From contig VZRR01004734.1 in assembly GCA_013398015.1 (NCBI GenBank), positions 600,534-664,533 of the forward strand: a DNA stretch of 64,000 bases, read 5' to 3'. Below, one piece after another: positions 25,301 through 37,780 of the stretch. Below the pieces are notes generated by a model. It made no database searches. It was given only the letters and a program-made list of their open reading frames with translations, and had not been told where the DNA came from. The stretch's first letter is position 1. Every line of letters begins with the position of its first letter. The position numbers and the translations under genes are program-made. This DNA comes from Oreocharis arfaki. Lineage: Eukaryota > Chordata > Aves > Passeriformes > Paramythiidae.

Positions 25301-28300
25301 AATAACTCAGGCAGTTTGTTTTTTTAAAGCCTACTCATTTTTGTTTCATAGTTAAAATACAAAATCATAATTGCAACAACGTTTTTGATTTTCACTTAAG
25401 CATAAAACAGATGAGACATCTGTAATTTTTTCTGTGATTTCTATGCTTTGAAAATAGATTTTTATAAAACAACTGCGAGGTTTTTTGGTTGTTCTTTGTT
25501 TTCTAAGCGCATCTGTTCTGTGGTGATGTTAAACTGGAAGCAACAGAAAAAAAACCAGGAAAGATTGTCAGTGTTTTTTGTGAAAATAAATTTTTAAAAA
25601 GTTTGGATTTGGTGCAGCCAAATGGAATTCCAGTTCAATTTGTTTGAATTTCACGATTTAGTTCTTTAAATGGCAGAGGTCTATACCCCTTTGAAGCAAA
25701 CAGAAATCCTTTTTGGCTTAAAGGTTTAAAATATGTAGTTATGACTAAAATGGAAGGATAAAAATGATGTGTCAGCTTGTATCTACTATGCTTCCATTAC
25801 CTTCAATAAAAATTAAGATAAGTTCACTGAGGTGGATTTGGCAGCAAAAAATGAAATTCAGGCATAGGATGCTGTAAAGTTTCCATGGGCAGGAGCAGAT
25901 GCACAAATCAGATACTTTGTTTAACATCTCCATCTGATTAAAAACTGTATTGCACTGTAGTCATGCAATCTTCTTCTGGCTGGTGGCTTAAGCCTTCATT
26001 GTTAACCAAGCATTCCTTTTTCTTTTTCCTGCACTGACTACAGGTGTGGGCTGTCGAAAGCAAGGCACAGAGGTCTGAGGGGGTGTTGTCTGATGCTCAG
26101 AAAATGGGGACTGTCTGCAGCTCAAATACAGGAAAATGGGTCTCCTGTCGTTTTTTCCATGGCCTCAATATACCACTGCCAGTGGAAGCTTAAAACAGAC
26201 TCCTTAATGGGCCAACATCAATAATAAACTATTCTCATCCGCATGACATGTTTGAAAGGAACAATGGGAACAAAGAGTGAATATTATGTGGACTATTCCA
26301 GTCTGATACATTCTCAAAGAGAACCACAAAAGCTGGGAACCATTACATATACGCAGGGTTGATTGATTTTCCTTAAAAATCATATTTAAAGGGAAGATTT
26401 TTCTTAAAAATAAGCCAAATCAGGCATGCAGATATGCCAGGCCTAAGTAAAAGCAGAAATAGGAGTGCTTATTGAACAAGACATCAAGACCAGGCTTGTG
26501 ACTAATGCAGTAGACTGAAACTGAGGAAAACCCGATGCTTATTTATTTCTCAGTTTATTTGTAGGGTGAGGAAAAACTGTGCAAGACTGTAAGTCTTGAT
26601 TCCAATTGTGAAATATTTTGAAAGAAATGGAAACAAGTTTGGGTCAGCAAAACTGTAGGTTTGGCTGACATACACATGGTCTTTCTAGGAAAAAAGTAAA
26701 ATTCAAAGTGAAGTATTCCCCAGCTCTGAAATTGAGGACATTGTCTGCATTCAGTCTCTAGAATTTTTGCCAATGTCTTGGATTGTTGTGGGGAACACAC
26801 GTAACCTCCTCTTCTACTCATCCCTCATCTGCAATAGGTATTAAAAAAAAAAACCTAAAGAAAAAAGCCCTTGTGTAAGAGGGCCTAGGCTTGCTCTTTA
26901 TGCAGTGTGTGCACATCAGCTAGGTCAGGTGGGCTTTGCCCTTCTTGGGAGTGGCGGCTCTACCCTTATAAAAATGTGATGTGATTGGGATTCCTTATAA
27001 GCTGTTGGTCTTGGCACCAAATGGGATCAGTGGGCTAATTTCAGACAGATGTTTATTCAAATACTTTAATTCTCATTGTAGATTCAACTCTGTGCTAAAG
27101 GAGACTCTGACAGAAATAAACTTTGTTAAACTGTACGGAGCACAAACAGAGTGCAATTACAGTGAGCAAATAATGGAAGAGACAAACAAACTGGAGTTCA
27201 GACTATTCACAACATTCACAGAGAACAGAAATCACGTTTGATTTTGTAAACCTGTTGCCTGGTAACACTGGGATTAAGACCTCATCCGATATTTTAGAAG
27301 CACGTTTAAGATGGAAACCTCATCTTATTTGAATCACTCAGCCCCTGCTGACAGGCTGGCTGTAGAACCTCTCCTGTTTTCATTTTAGAATACTGTGAAA
27401 GGTAACAACAACGTGCCAAATCTAGTAAGGACTGAGAAGTTGTATCAGTGATTTTAACAGTTTAGTAAGCAATCTTGGGCTGCCCTAGTGTTCTTTAAAA
27501 ACCACAGTCAGACTGATGGCCTAATTCACAAGCAGTTTTTTCACTATAAAAATTAAAGTACAACAATCAAAAATGGCAGTTAAAGGTGAAAACAGTTTAG
27601 TGAGTGGCTGATCTGTCATTACTGCTCCAACTCCACTGAAATTTCCAAACATTCCGTTGTTCTTATGATACTTTTTCCTTCTGTCTGCCTCCAAACCATG
27701 TCACTCTGCTTTTGACAACTTCTAATAAACACCCAGGACTTTTTTCACAGCACAATAAAAGAAGCAGCTATTATCATATTATTAAACCGTTATGTACAGC
27801 AGCATATTCTGGAGCCAACCTCAGGCCATAGAAGTTTCCTGCAAAGTAGGGGTCAAGAAAGCTGAAAAACTACAGAACACACAGGGAGATTAAATATCAC
27901 ACCACCAAGATAAGTTGAATCTTTACTCAAGAAAGCTCCACCTGTCAGAAAAAGTTTTAACTATTGCTCATCGTATATATTTTCTTTTCTCAAAGATCTC
28001 TCTGATGTTCTGGTCTGAAAATTTTGTGCATTTTCCATCACTCTTTTGTGTGCTTGAGTTTGTTTTTGCGTGCCAGAGTGTAAATGGGCTGCGTGAAAAA
28101 TAAGTTTTGTACGTCTAATTCTTCCCATGCAATAGAGATTTTAAAGACAACTGTCACTTTAGTGCATCAGCAATAGATAAAGCTTCAAGTCAGGATAAAA
28201 ATGAAGTATTGCCAGACCATTTTCCACCATCTAAATGTTAAAAGATTTTATCTATTAAGGAATCTGTTGATCAGGAAACAAATTTGCTCATCTTAAAATC

Positions 28301-30574
28301 TCTCTGAGACAGAAAGCAAGTTCAAAAAAATGCATTTTCTTTTAGCTAAATTTGTGTGTAACTGCCTTTGTTTTTCTTTTCCCTCTGCCTAGTTATTGGG
28401 AATTTCAGAGGGGTTGGTCAATTTTCTGTTGAAGGAAAAACAAGTGATATGAAGTCAGAGCATTTTCTTAGTTTAAACACTCAGTTTTAGTGTGCCCAAG
28501 CAGGAGTACTTATAAATAGCCTGCAGTCAATCTTGTTTTTAAATATACCAGCCTAGACATCAGCAGTGCTTCTCCAAAAGGCACTGTGTCCTAAGAGCTT
28601 GCCATAGTTACACAGTCACACTTGCCTACTGCAAGGGCATCACAAAATTATCAACATATCTTTCTGCCGAGTTGAGCTACAGCTTTATCAGGTGATCATT
28701 AATACCTCTCCTCAGTGCTGCAGCTTCACCCAGATCAAGAGCCATGGTCCAGAGCAGATGTGTAAATCAGCCAGAGTGTGTGGTATGAACTGCATACTTG
28801 CTTGTATCATCACCCCTAGGACAGATGATACTCTCCTGTTAGTGTTCCACGAGATAACATTATTTGGGTTGAAGGGTTGTGTTTGGATTACACAAATGGT
28901 TGAGGTTGTGAGTGCACCTGTGAAAGCCCCAACAGCTGGGTAAAATATTCCCTGGAGTAATTGGGTCACCTTGTCCTCAGGCCTGTGTCTTGTGGAATAC
29001 AATTCGTGCATTCTGGCAGATATTTGGCAGCCTACAATTCTGTTGCAGGGAGCTGCTTTTTTCCTCTCATCTGACTTATTACTTTCTGGAATAAAGATTA
29101 TGGTGGTTTGGACTTCTGGGGAAGGAGAGGGTGGGGTCTGGATTAGATCAAGAGGGTGGCAGTCTTCAGCAAAGACTGGCTGTGTAGGAGTGATAGAGGG
29201 GAATCACAGAACTAGATGATAGGAGAGCAGGAGTGGATATCATTGGGGTAATTAGCAAGGAATTCCAGGCTCAGGGGAATTGTTTGTGAATGTATTCTGG
29301 AGAAGGGCACACTGAACAATTAGTGCTTGGAGCTGAAGGCATTACAGAACACCAGATCAGCTGATCCAGGCCGTGCTCATGTAATTGTTTTGCACATTTG
29401 CTTCCAGAGGGGCGGACAGATCCATGTAACAAAAGCTCCTGAGAATCTGCAAGTGTGAAAAGCTACTTAACAGGCTAATCAGAGAAGCCTGATTTTTATT
29501 TCCTGAAGCTAGATATGGGAATTTGCTTCTGAACAGGGACTTAACGTAGTTTTATTTATTTCGCAGAAGATCCTTGGAGGCAGTTTGAACCCTGTTGTTA
29601 CCACTTGCACTTGATGCTTATTGAATAACTATTCTTTCATGAAATCTTCTACTGAATTATTACTGAAATATCCGTACAAGTTTGTATTCTGTGGATCTAA
29701 ATCAAGGTTATAGTTCCACTAGAATTAGAACAGGGATATATTTGACCCTCAGTGACCAACATTTCTGTCCCTGTTTCTTGTATTAATTCCTTTCTGTATA
29801 GGAATCCTGAATCTATGGTAGAAAGTTATTTATTTGGCCCTTTCCTTTGAGAGCTGTTTCAGACAACAAATATGTGAACAGACTGATAAAGGAATTTTTA
29901 GACCTTTACATTCAATTGATCAGGCTTGAAATCATTGGTATTTTTCATTTGGGCTTTTTCTCATTTCTTTGAAATCAATCTGTACTCAAAGAAGAGTTTA
30001 TAAACAGAATATTAACTAGGGATGTCCTCTGAGCTCTGAGCCAGAGTTGTATTGGGTGATCCTCACAAGCACCTTCAGATGTGTAATGCCCAGGTTCGAT
30101 GGAATGCCTGCTGTGGACATAGATTTGTTGTGAGGTAGAACTTTCTACCAGAGATTTAACTTCTGGTAGAAACAGAGATGAAGGGTTGATTGGTATCTTG
30201 AGAGATTATTTTCCTCCATTACCTATGTTTTTCCTCAAATAACATATTTAAATATATTACTTATGACAGATTTGGACTAGGATTATTTTTACATTCATCC
30301 ACGAGGGTAGAAGACTATTATTTGATTCTTGAGATAGTTGCAGAAAACTACTGCTGCTCTTACTCCAAAGGCATGTGCGACTCATCTTGTTTAAGGCCTT
30401 TCCCTAACAACTATCCAGCCACAGAACTGGGAAGAATTCCTTTTGGCTTGCAGATACTGAGGGAAAACTGCAAATTATGTACTTGTCTTACTGCTAAGTA
30501 CAGCTGAATAATAAGAAATGGAGGCAAAGCTAAATTTCACCCACATGTGAAGTACAAGTAGGGGTTCTTTTTGA
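22331..30574. other. Long AT-rich noncoding stretch
   Basis: No gene or recognisable repeat. A very strong splice-acceptor-like pyrimidine tract ends at 22637, but the sequence after it has early stops in all three frames. A short GC-rich stretch at about 24425-24540 has no open structure of note. A 60-codon-scale scatter of open frames is present on both strands, as expected by chance. Confidence 0.6.
30142..30172. repeat. Hairpin-forming inverted repeat, 11-bp stem
   Basis: TTTCTACCAGA (30142-30152), a nine-base loop, then the exact reverse complement TCTGGTAGAAA (30162-30172). Pairing stops at the ends. It is too short for a microRNA precursor. It lies about 400 bases upstream of the CR1 copy, with no obvious connection to it. 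Confidence 0.85.
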
Positions 30575-31046
30575 CCCACAGCACAAGACAGATGTTGAGA
30601 TACTGGAGCCACTCTGGCCAAAAGCGGGGAGGTGATGAGGGAGCTGAAAGATGATGTACCAGGAGGCTGAGACCTGCTCGTGCTCAGTCTCAGGAAGAGA
30701 AGGCCGGGAGGGGGACATCTAGTTGCTGACTTCCATTTCCTAATGGGAGGGTATAGCAAAGGCAGAGCCAGAGTCTTCTAGAGGTGCACAGCAAAAGGAA
30801 TAAGGCCAACAGAGGCAAGATGCAGCAAGGACAATTCCAGCCAGATGCAATGGGAAGGATTGTTCACGGTGAGGGCAGTCCAGCACTGACACAAGATGCC
30901 CAGAGATGTTGTGGCCTCTCCCTCCAGAGAGATAATCAAACAAGGCCCTGAACAACTTGATCTAACACTGAAGTTGTACTTGGTATGAGTGGGGTTGGAT
31001 GGGATAACTTCCAGAGATCCCTTCCAGTCTGAATTACTTTATTGAT
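30575..31046 (+). mobile_element. CR1 LINE, 5'-truncated 3' end
   Basis: This is the 3' part of a CR1 (chicken repeat 1) non-LTR retrotransposon, a self-copying element whose reverse transcriptase primes at the target site. Seen in order along the copy, all matching the CR1 3' consensus as I know it, are CAGCACAAGA (30579-30588), GTGCACAGCAAAAGGAATAA (30784 on), TGCAGCAAGG (30821 on), GCCCAGAGATGTTGTGG (30898 on), a CCTCCAGAGAGAT segment, GGGGTTGGATGGGATAAC (30991 on) and CAGAGATCCCTTCCAGTCTG (31012 on). The end, GAATTACTTTATTGA, is a decayed form of the short ATTCTATGA-type tail repeat of CR1. The copy carries indels and stops, so it is old and inactive. 5' truncation is the norm for the family. 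The subfamily cannot be told by eye, and the 5' edge is approximate. Confidence 0.9.
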
Positions 31047-32736
31047 GTCAGCTGTGGGTTTCTTACTATGTATGTAGGGGAATGTAAAATCAGAGCTTTG
31101 GAGGCCACCCAAGTGAGTAGGACAAAGTATACTGATACAAAAAGGAATGACAAAACAGAAGAAAAAAATCAGTTTAATCTTTGGGAAAAAATCACACATA
31201 GTGATTTTGTCTTGAGTTGTCAACTATTGTTTGCAAAAAATAAAGCTTCTTTAAAATCTTCATGCAAAGCAAGACAGCTGGAAGTATATTATTTTTGCCT
31301 TGATGTGAGATACCAACTGTTATAAAAGTTTCAATGTCCTTTAAATATTGTAGCATGCAGGGAAAAAAGTCAGAACAAGCCAATGAAAAAGTTTTAAAAA
31401 GTGTTCCTCAAAACAAACTAAAATTTTCAAAAGCTATAGCTTAGTGATTCCTATAGAGGCAGGAGATGTTGGCTCTGATTTTTGTTTCTGTGACTGCCTA
31501 AGCTGTTCAGTGACGAGATCCTGGAGATCTTTAAAAATATTTAGAAACAAGGAGGGCATTATACAGCTACACACACCGCTGGGGCTTTGTTTGAGGAAGG
31601 AAGAGCTCCCAACAGAGCCAGGTGTAAGGCACCACGAGGAGAGGGGAGTGCAGAGGGGATAAGCACCATGTACCAGAGAATGGCAAGTAGGCTGGAGAAA
31701 AAAGCACTTATTGGAGTTTTTATGGAGTTGGGTCCGGGTTTGTGCACATACCGGTGTATAGGTAAGGGAACACAGAAATGCAGTCATTATAGAGGGGTTT
31801 ATGGTATTATTTTTGAGTTAGTCTAAACACATGTTTGGAAAGGAGGGCTTCCAACCAGAGTTGTTTTAAAGGTAATGAATAAAAAAGCCAGTAAGGCCAA
31901 TGGAATGATTCAGTCACTCTAAGAGAACTGGAAAATAAAATAACATGTTGTAATGATTTTTGATGGAAATTGGGATGAAATCTTAATTTCACTTTTTTTA
32001 TAATGAGTAATAAAACCCAAGGTATAGTAGGTGATCTCCCAAATTTGCTGCTGCTGTTCCTCATAAAGTGAATGCACAGAAGGAAGGTGAAGTAGTTCTT
32101 TATTATAGTGCAAGTGCACCATAAGAGGAAAAATATCAGGCTAAAAAATATCAAATTTTCTTCTTTAGGTAGGGTAAAACTCTTTGAAGTGTCCTTCAGA
32201 TACTTGTCCAATTTCAGTGCTCCTCTGGTTCCTGCCTATGGCTCTTTCAATATATTCATACTTACATGCAAGTCATGTTTCACTCCTAATCTATAAGAGC
32301 TGGGGGACAGAGGTGATAGAAATAATGGTGTCAATTGCATCTCATATGCTGTAGGTCTTTCATCTCAAAACTTCTTTCATCTTTTCTCAGTTTGCAGCCT
32401 CTTGTCACATAGGTTACATCAGCCTGCACTAATAGCCTACACTTATCCAAGCTATAGAAATGTGTAAATTATGTTAACTTATACCTACCTGTCAAACTAC
32501 TTTTCTAGGAGAAGGTTCCTTAACAAGGGAATGTACTGTGCCCCTCCTTTCTCTCCGTCTGCTAGAAAAGCTCATTTCTTATATCCTGTGAAGAAAGGCT
32601 ACTGTCAGAATGTACAGAACAATCCTATTACCTTCTTCTTGGTTCCCTGATCATTTTCTGGGCTGTTGAGACTTTTTTATACATTATTTAGGTCTGAGGA
32701 GTTTACCTACTTCTGAGCTCAAACCCGCTTTGCTAA

Positions 32737-32750
32737 GCCACGTGCGTGGC
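32737..32750. promoter_or_regulatory. Palindromic E-box-like site
   Basis: GCCACGTGCGTGGC has 6-base arms around TG. It contains CACGTG, the canonical E-box bound by bHLH proteins, overlapping GCGTG, the core of sites bound by AHR/ARNT and HIF. Such sites are rare in CpG-depleted DNA, but a single site proves nothing. Confidence 0.25.
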
Positions 32751-35700
32751 CTGGCTCAGGCTCTGTTTCCCATTTGCTTCTGATCTTGGGCTGCTGTGTA
32801 ACAACTGAAGTAGCAAGAGACAGAAGAAGGTTTAAAGCACAACTTTTCTTGCATGGCTTCATGTCTTGAGGTGTGTGGTTATCTTTGTTTTGTCCTCAGC
32901 CTGCAGGGACTAGAACACATTTTTGGAGAATTTTCCTGTTCTCTCTGCTATGTTCTCCAGAGGGTGGAAACAGAAGAAGAGATGACAACAATGTCGCACA
33001 CTTAAATACATGTGAGTAATGGCACAAGCACTTGTTAAGTCAGATGTTTCTTTGAAACATCAAAAATTATTAAATTTTCATGGGAAGCTTGAAGCACTGT
33101 GTATTAAAGCACAGTTACCATGCTTTACATTTTTAATAGCAGCCCTTGGCTTCCCTTTCTGAGATCATCATGGAAACACAGCCATGAATAATGCTTTATT
33201 AAAAGTATTTTTAAAAATGGAATTGTGGTTTAACCCACTGATGTGGGTTATTGTATGGATTGTCAAAAAAGTGGATAATTTTCTAGGGACTGTTCTATGA
33301 GGCATAAGTATTTGAATGGCAGCCTTAACATTTCACTGTCCTCAATGAAACTAAGGGTTTGGAAATGCATTTTGAATAAATTGTCAAAACAACATATCTT
33401 CTGAACCATAGCCTTGGCTCCAGGAAGCTGCAAAACTGTGCTGAGCTTTCTCTGAGCTTCTTGTAGAAACCCACACTTGGGCTATACGCATGAACAAAGG
33501 GCCAGGGCCTGCAGCTCTCTGTGCCATGATCCATACACAGCAGGGACAGGAATGCCAGGTCAAACAGCACTTTTTTTTCCAGGTCATACTGTGTTACTAT
33601 GGAGTAACTTCTCATAGTATAATAGTGCCAGCTCAGGCTAAAAATTGTTCCACAGTCTGGAGCTGTTGCTGCACAAGATTGTGCATTCTGGTAACTTTCT
33701 ATTACATGAGCACATATCAGTTCCAACAATTACCCAGGAAACAGCACCAAACACCCACAGATAGATTTGTGTATGGAGGTAAAAAAAAATTCTTTTAAAG
33801 TCGTAATTATTTAAATTTAAAATATTACCAAATATATGAGCATGATTATTTCTAAAGATTTAATAATCTTGATTTTATGATGCAATTGCATTTCCATCTG
33901 GGTAAAATAGTAGCAATGACAGGAAACAAAACCAAAGAAAACTGAAAGCATCAACTCCTGGCAGCCTCAGGGCCAATATTTCTTAGTTCCTTGGTACAAT
34001 ACTAAGCAGTACAAGTGAATTTTTTCAAAATGCATTGTTGTAATGACATTGTAACTGTGTTTATCTGTTATGAGTGTCATGGGGTTCGGGTGAAAGCAAA
34101 GATCATAAGTGAACCCACATATTTCCAAACATTTTTTAATGGGTGCAAGAGCAGGAAGAGATTCTGATCCCACGGCAAAGCCCTGGCAGTACCTTACTCC
34201 AGAAGTGGTCCCTCTGTTCAGTGGGCAGCATGGAGACTGCTGCACTGGCAAGGATTTCTCAGAGAAATTGCTGTACACAGCCATGGCTTGAAGCTGCTGT
34301 TAATTGCTGTAATAATACATCTGCACACACAAAATACACAATTAAAGCTCTCATAGCTCTTAAAAGCTTAATCACTACTTACTGACACTGGCATTTGTAT
34401 GTTTTCCATATAAAGAGCTGGGGTGAATATTTGTTTGAACTATAAAACTCTAGGTTACTGCATAGGAGAAGCAGGTTCCCTCTGTGTTGTTTCCTCCTGT
34501 CCTCTGGCTACGCTAGAGAAGATCAAGACATCTTCCTCTGAGAGAGGGAGTGCATCTCCAGTGGCAGCTTCTGAACTCGGAGTTCAGTGCAGGTTCTTGT
34601 ACTCTGGATGATAAACCTAAGACTAGTTGGCTGCTTAGAGACCTGTGTGAGATTGGAGCAGAGACATCATTCATCTGCAAGAGATTGGGAGGCCTTCATT
34701 TGCCAGCCCTCCTACAAGCAACTTACACGTCCTGACTGATATTTCCCGTGAGGGCTCTAGTCACTGCATTTCCAAGGTAGCGCCACATTGGAAGCTTTAT
34801 CACCTCCTCAGCAGCTCTGCTTATGTTGGCTCCACACAAGGGACAGGTCTTAGGCCACTTTTTCTTGATCAGTGCCAGCTGAGTCCCCACAGAGTGTAAA
34901 TGGGCTGCTGAGCTGCCAGCTTGCCCTGATTTGTTATTTTTTCTTTGCTGTGCAGAGTCAGAATGCCTGAAGGTAATTCCTGTTGTTCAGCCAGTACTGT
35001 TAGACAGGGACATTACTTTCCATTTTGTGACTTTACAGGTCTGCAAAGCACATGAGACATTTATGATGTCACATAAGAATTCTTTTACCTAGTATAAACG
35101 TAAAACTTGAGAATATTGCCTAGAGAAGAAATGTCCAACTAAGGCAAAGAGAGAAGCTTTCCTTTTGTAAAACTTACCAAAATCTAAGTAATAGTGAGCA
35201 GAGAAACAAATACTTCTGTACTTTGATAATAGTTGGTCTGTACTAAGGCAAATAAATCTGCCGTGAATTCATGAATGATTCTATTAAAGTATTTCCAGAT
35301 AGTGTGTTTTGCTTTTCATCTGGGCTGATAATCCAACATTCTGTTCAGGATTGGATGATTTCAGTCTGTAGTTGCTTACAAGCAATTTTTGCCTTAGATG
35401 TAGGTATGTATGACAGCATTAACTCTGCCGTATAATAACATGCTGTTAGGGTATATGTCCATCGCTTTAGTTTGGGTCAGTACATCAAAATGCATGATTT
35501 TTCTTTGATTAAAGTTTTGTGGGCTTTTAACACACAAAACCAGCCCCCCATAACACAAATTCATTTGTTCTGAAGTACCTGTTTGTTAAACCCTCTGAAC
35601 GGACAGACAGATCATTGCCTTACATCTGGTTCTCTTAAATATATCTGTATATATTTAGAAAGTTAGTGTTTTATCAAAAGGACCTAAATTCATGTTGCCT

Positions 35701-35958
35701 TTTTCCTACATGGGGAAGATCTACATTTAATCCACCAAACCTTCTAGCTTATACACTACAAACAGCTCTGGTAGAACAGAACCTCGGATATGTTTTCTCC
35801 CAAGCAGTGCTCACTGCATTCCCATGTACTTTTGGACTCACTTCTAAAGGAAATTTAAAATATAGAAACTTTCTTCTGTTGTTTCAGGCTTGGTATTATC
35901 ATGGGATACTGACAAAAGGCCTGAAGCTGTTTTTAAGCAAGCATAAACATATGCTGTT

Positions 35959-36012
35959 GTTCATTTTAAAACATATCTTCTTTTTGTTCATTTTCAAATA
36001 TGTCTTCTTTTC
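35959..36012 (+). repeat. 27-bp imperfect tandem duplication
   Basis: GTTCATTTTAAAACATATCT followed by TCTTTTT is repeated directly as GTTCATTTTCAAATATGTCT followed by TCTTTTC. The two units differ by a few substitutions and have no gap. This is a local duplication in T-rich DNA. Confidence 0.8.
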
Positions 36013-37157
36013 CTTGAAATTGCCATGATTCACGTTGTTCTTCATATTTTCATCAGATGAACAACCTGATTGTGCCAGTCTCTTAAGTCCATCAATATAA
36101 ATGTTTTTATCAGCAGACAGGCTAGATTCTCTTGCTGTTCATTCTGCCAAGGGATTTCCTTCTTTCTTCCCCTGACTTTCCCTTAAGACAATGAACAGCA
36201 CTGGAGAATTAGGAGAATTATTATCTTTAGTAGATATTCCACATGAATTTTTTTCCTTAGTCCTAATTTTCCTTCAGCTAAATGCAAATGAAGCTATCCT
36301 AAGCAAAACAAGCCTGTGAAAGCAGCAAAGATCTGAACCTGCTTTAAACACAATGACATCTCTGGGAAACATGTGCATGGGACCTTAGCATCTTACAAGT
36401 TAGCTCACAATATTCATCAGCTAGAGTATTAGATATTTTACTAAAATGCTTGTACATTTTGGAGGTAGTTTCTGAAAGCATGATGCCACCGTATTGTCAT
36501 CAGGTTTAAAAATCCAGCCCAGGAGAGCAAAAACCCAGAGTGGGGGGGACAGAGGTTTCAGCTGTTGAAGCAGTTTCTGCCTCACCATCCCCTCTGACCT
36601 CGAACACAGTCTGCATCATTAGGGCCGAGTTCTGCTTTTCCCCAGCCCCATAAATCAGCTGTTTCCTCGCTGTAGAGAGGTAGGGCTTTGATGGAAGGGG
36701 CAAAGAAAGGCCTAGGTTAGTTGTGAAAATAGTTTGTTCTTCAGAAATCTGACAAAAGAGAGTTTTCACTATTACTGCTTCAGATAAGCAAGGGACTTGA
36801 CTTTGGCTCTCTTTTCGCAGCTTAGTGCTCTCCTGAGCACAACAGGGCACAGGCACAGATTTTTTTTAAAGCCAAAACAAACCTTTAAATCCTTTCAAGT
36901 CTGGCCTTGCAAACTTCAAGTGGAAGTAGATGCTGCCTTTCAGTAGCATGTAAACTATTGAGTCTCACAAAAGGTAAGTTTTTCAGGAGCTTATTCTGAA
37001 TGTTTCTGTTCATGCTGCCTTTAGGCAACTCTTTGATCATAAAAGTTAAGGATATTGTTGTGAGGCCTGTGACTCCTTGTGCCTTTCTGTGTCTCTCACA
37101 AGTTCAGAACTGCATATTTAGAAGCTTAGAAAGTTGAAGTGTTAAAATTTCTGTATA

Positions 37158-37223
37158 CCCCTTCCTCCCCCCCCTTTTTTGTTGTTGTTTTTGGTTTTTT
37201 GTTGGTGTTTTGGGTTTTTTGTG
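37158..37223 (+). repeat. Pyrimidine run followed by GTT-rich low-complexity tract
   Basis: A C/T-only run with eight consecutive Cs and then six Ts (about 37158-37180) leads into a G/T-only tract built from GTT and GGTTTTTT blocks (37181-37223). It lies some 60 bases before the CpG island at 37281. It is simple-sequence DNA that could be length-variable. Confidence 0.85.
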
Positions 37224-37280
37224 AAAGTTAAGCTTGTACAAATAGGTAGGCCTCAGTTTAATCAGAGTGTTCAAAAAACC

Positions 37281-37780
37281 CGCTAGCAGCCGCAGCTGAG
37301 CGGGATGATGCTGACGAGCAGGTGGGGAAGGCGGGGTCGGACCCTGTGAGGGGGCTTCGGGGGCACCTGTGGGCAGCTGAGGTGAAGTGGCTGGGGGGGA
37401 GATTGCCCAAGGGCTCGGAAATGCCCAGTCCAGAAAAGCAGGAGCCTGGCTCAGGAGAAAGTTTTAAAAGAAGGCGTCTGTGGGCTGCCGCGTGAGCCGC
37501 GGTGCGGGGCTCGCCTGCGGGGCTCGGGCACGGCGTGAGGGGGCGGCGGCGGCTGCTGCTGCTGGCGGTGAGGGGCTTTGGAAACCCTGAAACGCGGGCG
37601 TGCTGCCGGACCTGGGACTTGGGTTAACAGAGAGCCGTACTGCAAGGACTGCTCCATGTCTTCCACGGGCGTGAGGGGAGGGAAAAGCCTTTCCATGGGT
37701 GTCAGTACGAGCGCAGGAGGCGCTTGTGACCTCCGGTGGCTGTCGGGCAGCGTGAGTGGAGTGCCTGGGGCAGACGCAGC
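37281..37780. promoter_or_regulatory. CpG island, likely promoter
   Basis: I count about 37 CpG dinucleotides in roughly 500 bases, densest at 37480-37610, against near absence in the kilobases on both sides. In vertebrates this pattern marks unmethylated DNA, usually a promoter. A TTTAAAA box at 37463-37469 on + lies shortly upstream of the densest part. Donor-like sequences on + are GCG then GTGAGG (GT at 37568) and AGC then GTGAGT (GT at 37752), which could end a noncoding first exon. On -, an ATG-initiated frame of 81 codons spans 37451-37696. Four G-runs at 37323-37364 could form a quadruplex, although one loop is long. The direction of transcription and the gene served cannot be decided from sequence. 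An alternative first exon of a gene extending beyond the window, or a long noncoding RNA, would both fit. Confidence 0.7.
37541..37568 (+). repeat. Compound GGC/TGC trinucleotide repeat
   Basis: About three to four GGC units run directly into four TGC units, inside the densest part of the CpG island. On the - strand, in the 81-codon frame, it reads as four glutamines followed by prolines. GC-rich triplet runs in CpG islands are often length-polymorphic. Confidence 0.85.

Larger units (their letters stand above)
31047..37140. other. AT-rich noncoding stretch
   Basis: No gene or recognisable repeat besides a 27-bp tandem duplication at 35959-36012 and a palindromic E-box at 32737-32750. Open frames of 117 to 134 codons on the - strand (31434-31787, 31807-32211, 33325-33729) overlap frames on + and match no known family. 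Confidence 0.6.

Noticed and set aside
28692..29011. Overlapping 83- and 99-codon frames on opposite strands, considered as a retroviral envelope remnant
   Set aside because: No conserved retroviral motif, no LTRs and no neighbouring gag or pol remnants are visible.
33231..33250. Inverted repeat TAACCCA / TGGGTTA, considered as a telomere-like or LTR-related sequence
   Set aside because: The arms are only seven bases, with no tandem TTAGGG units and no LTR features nearby.
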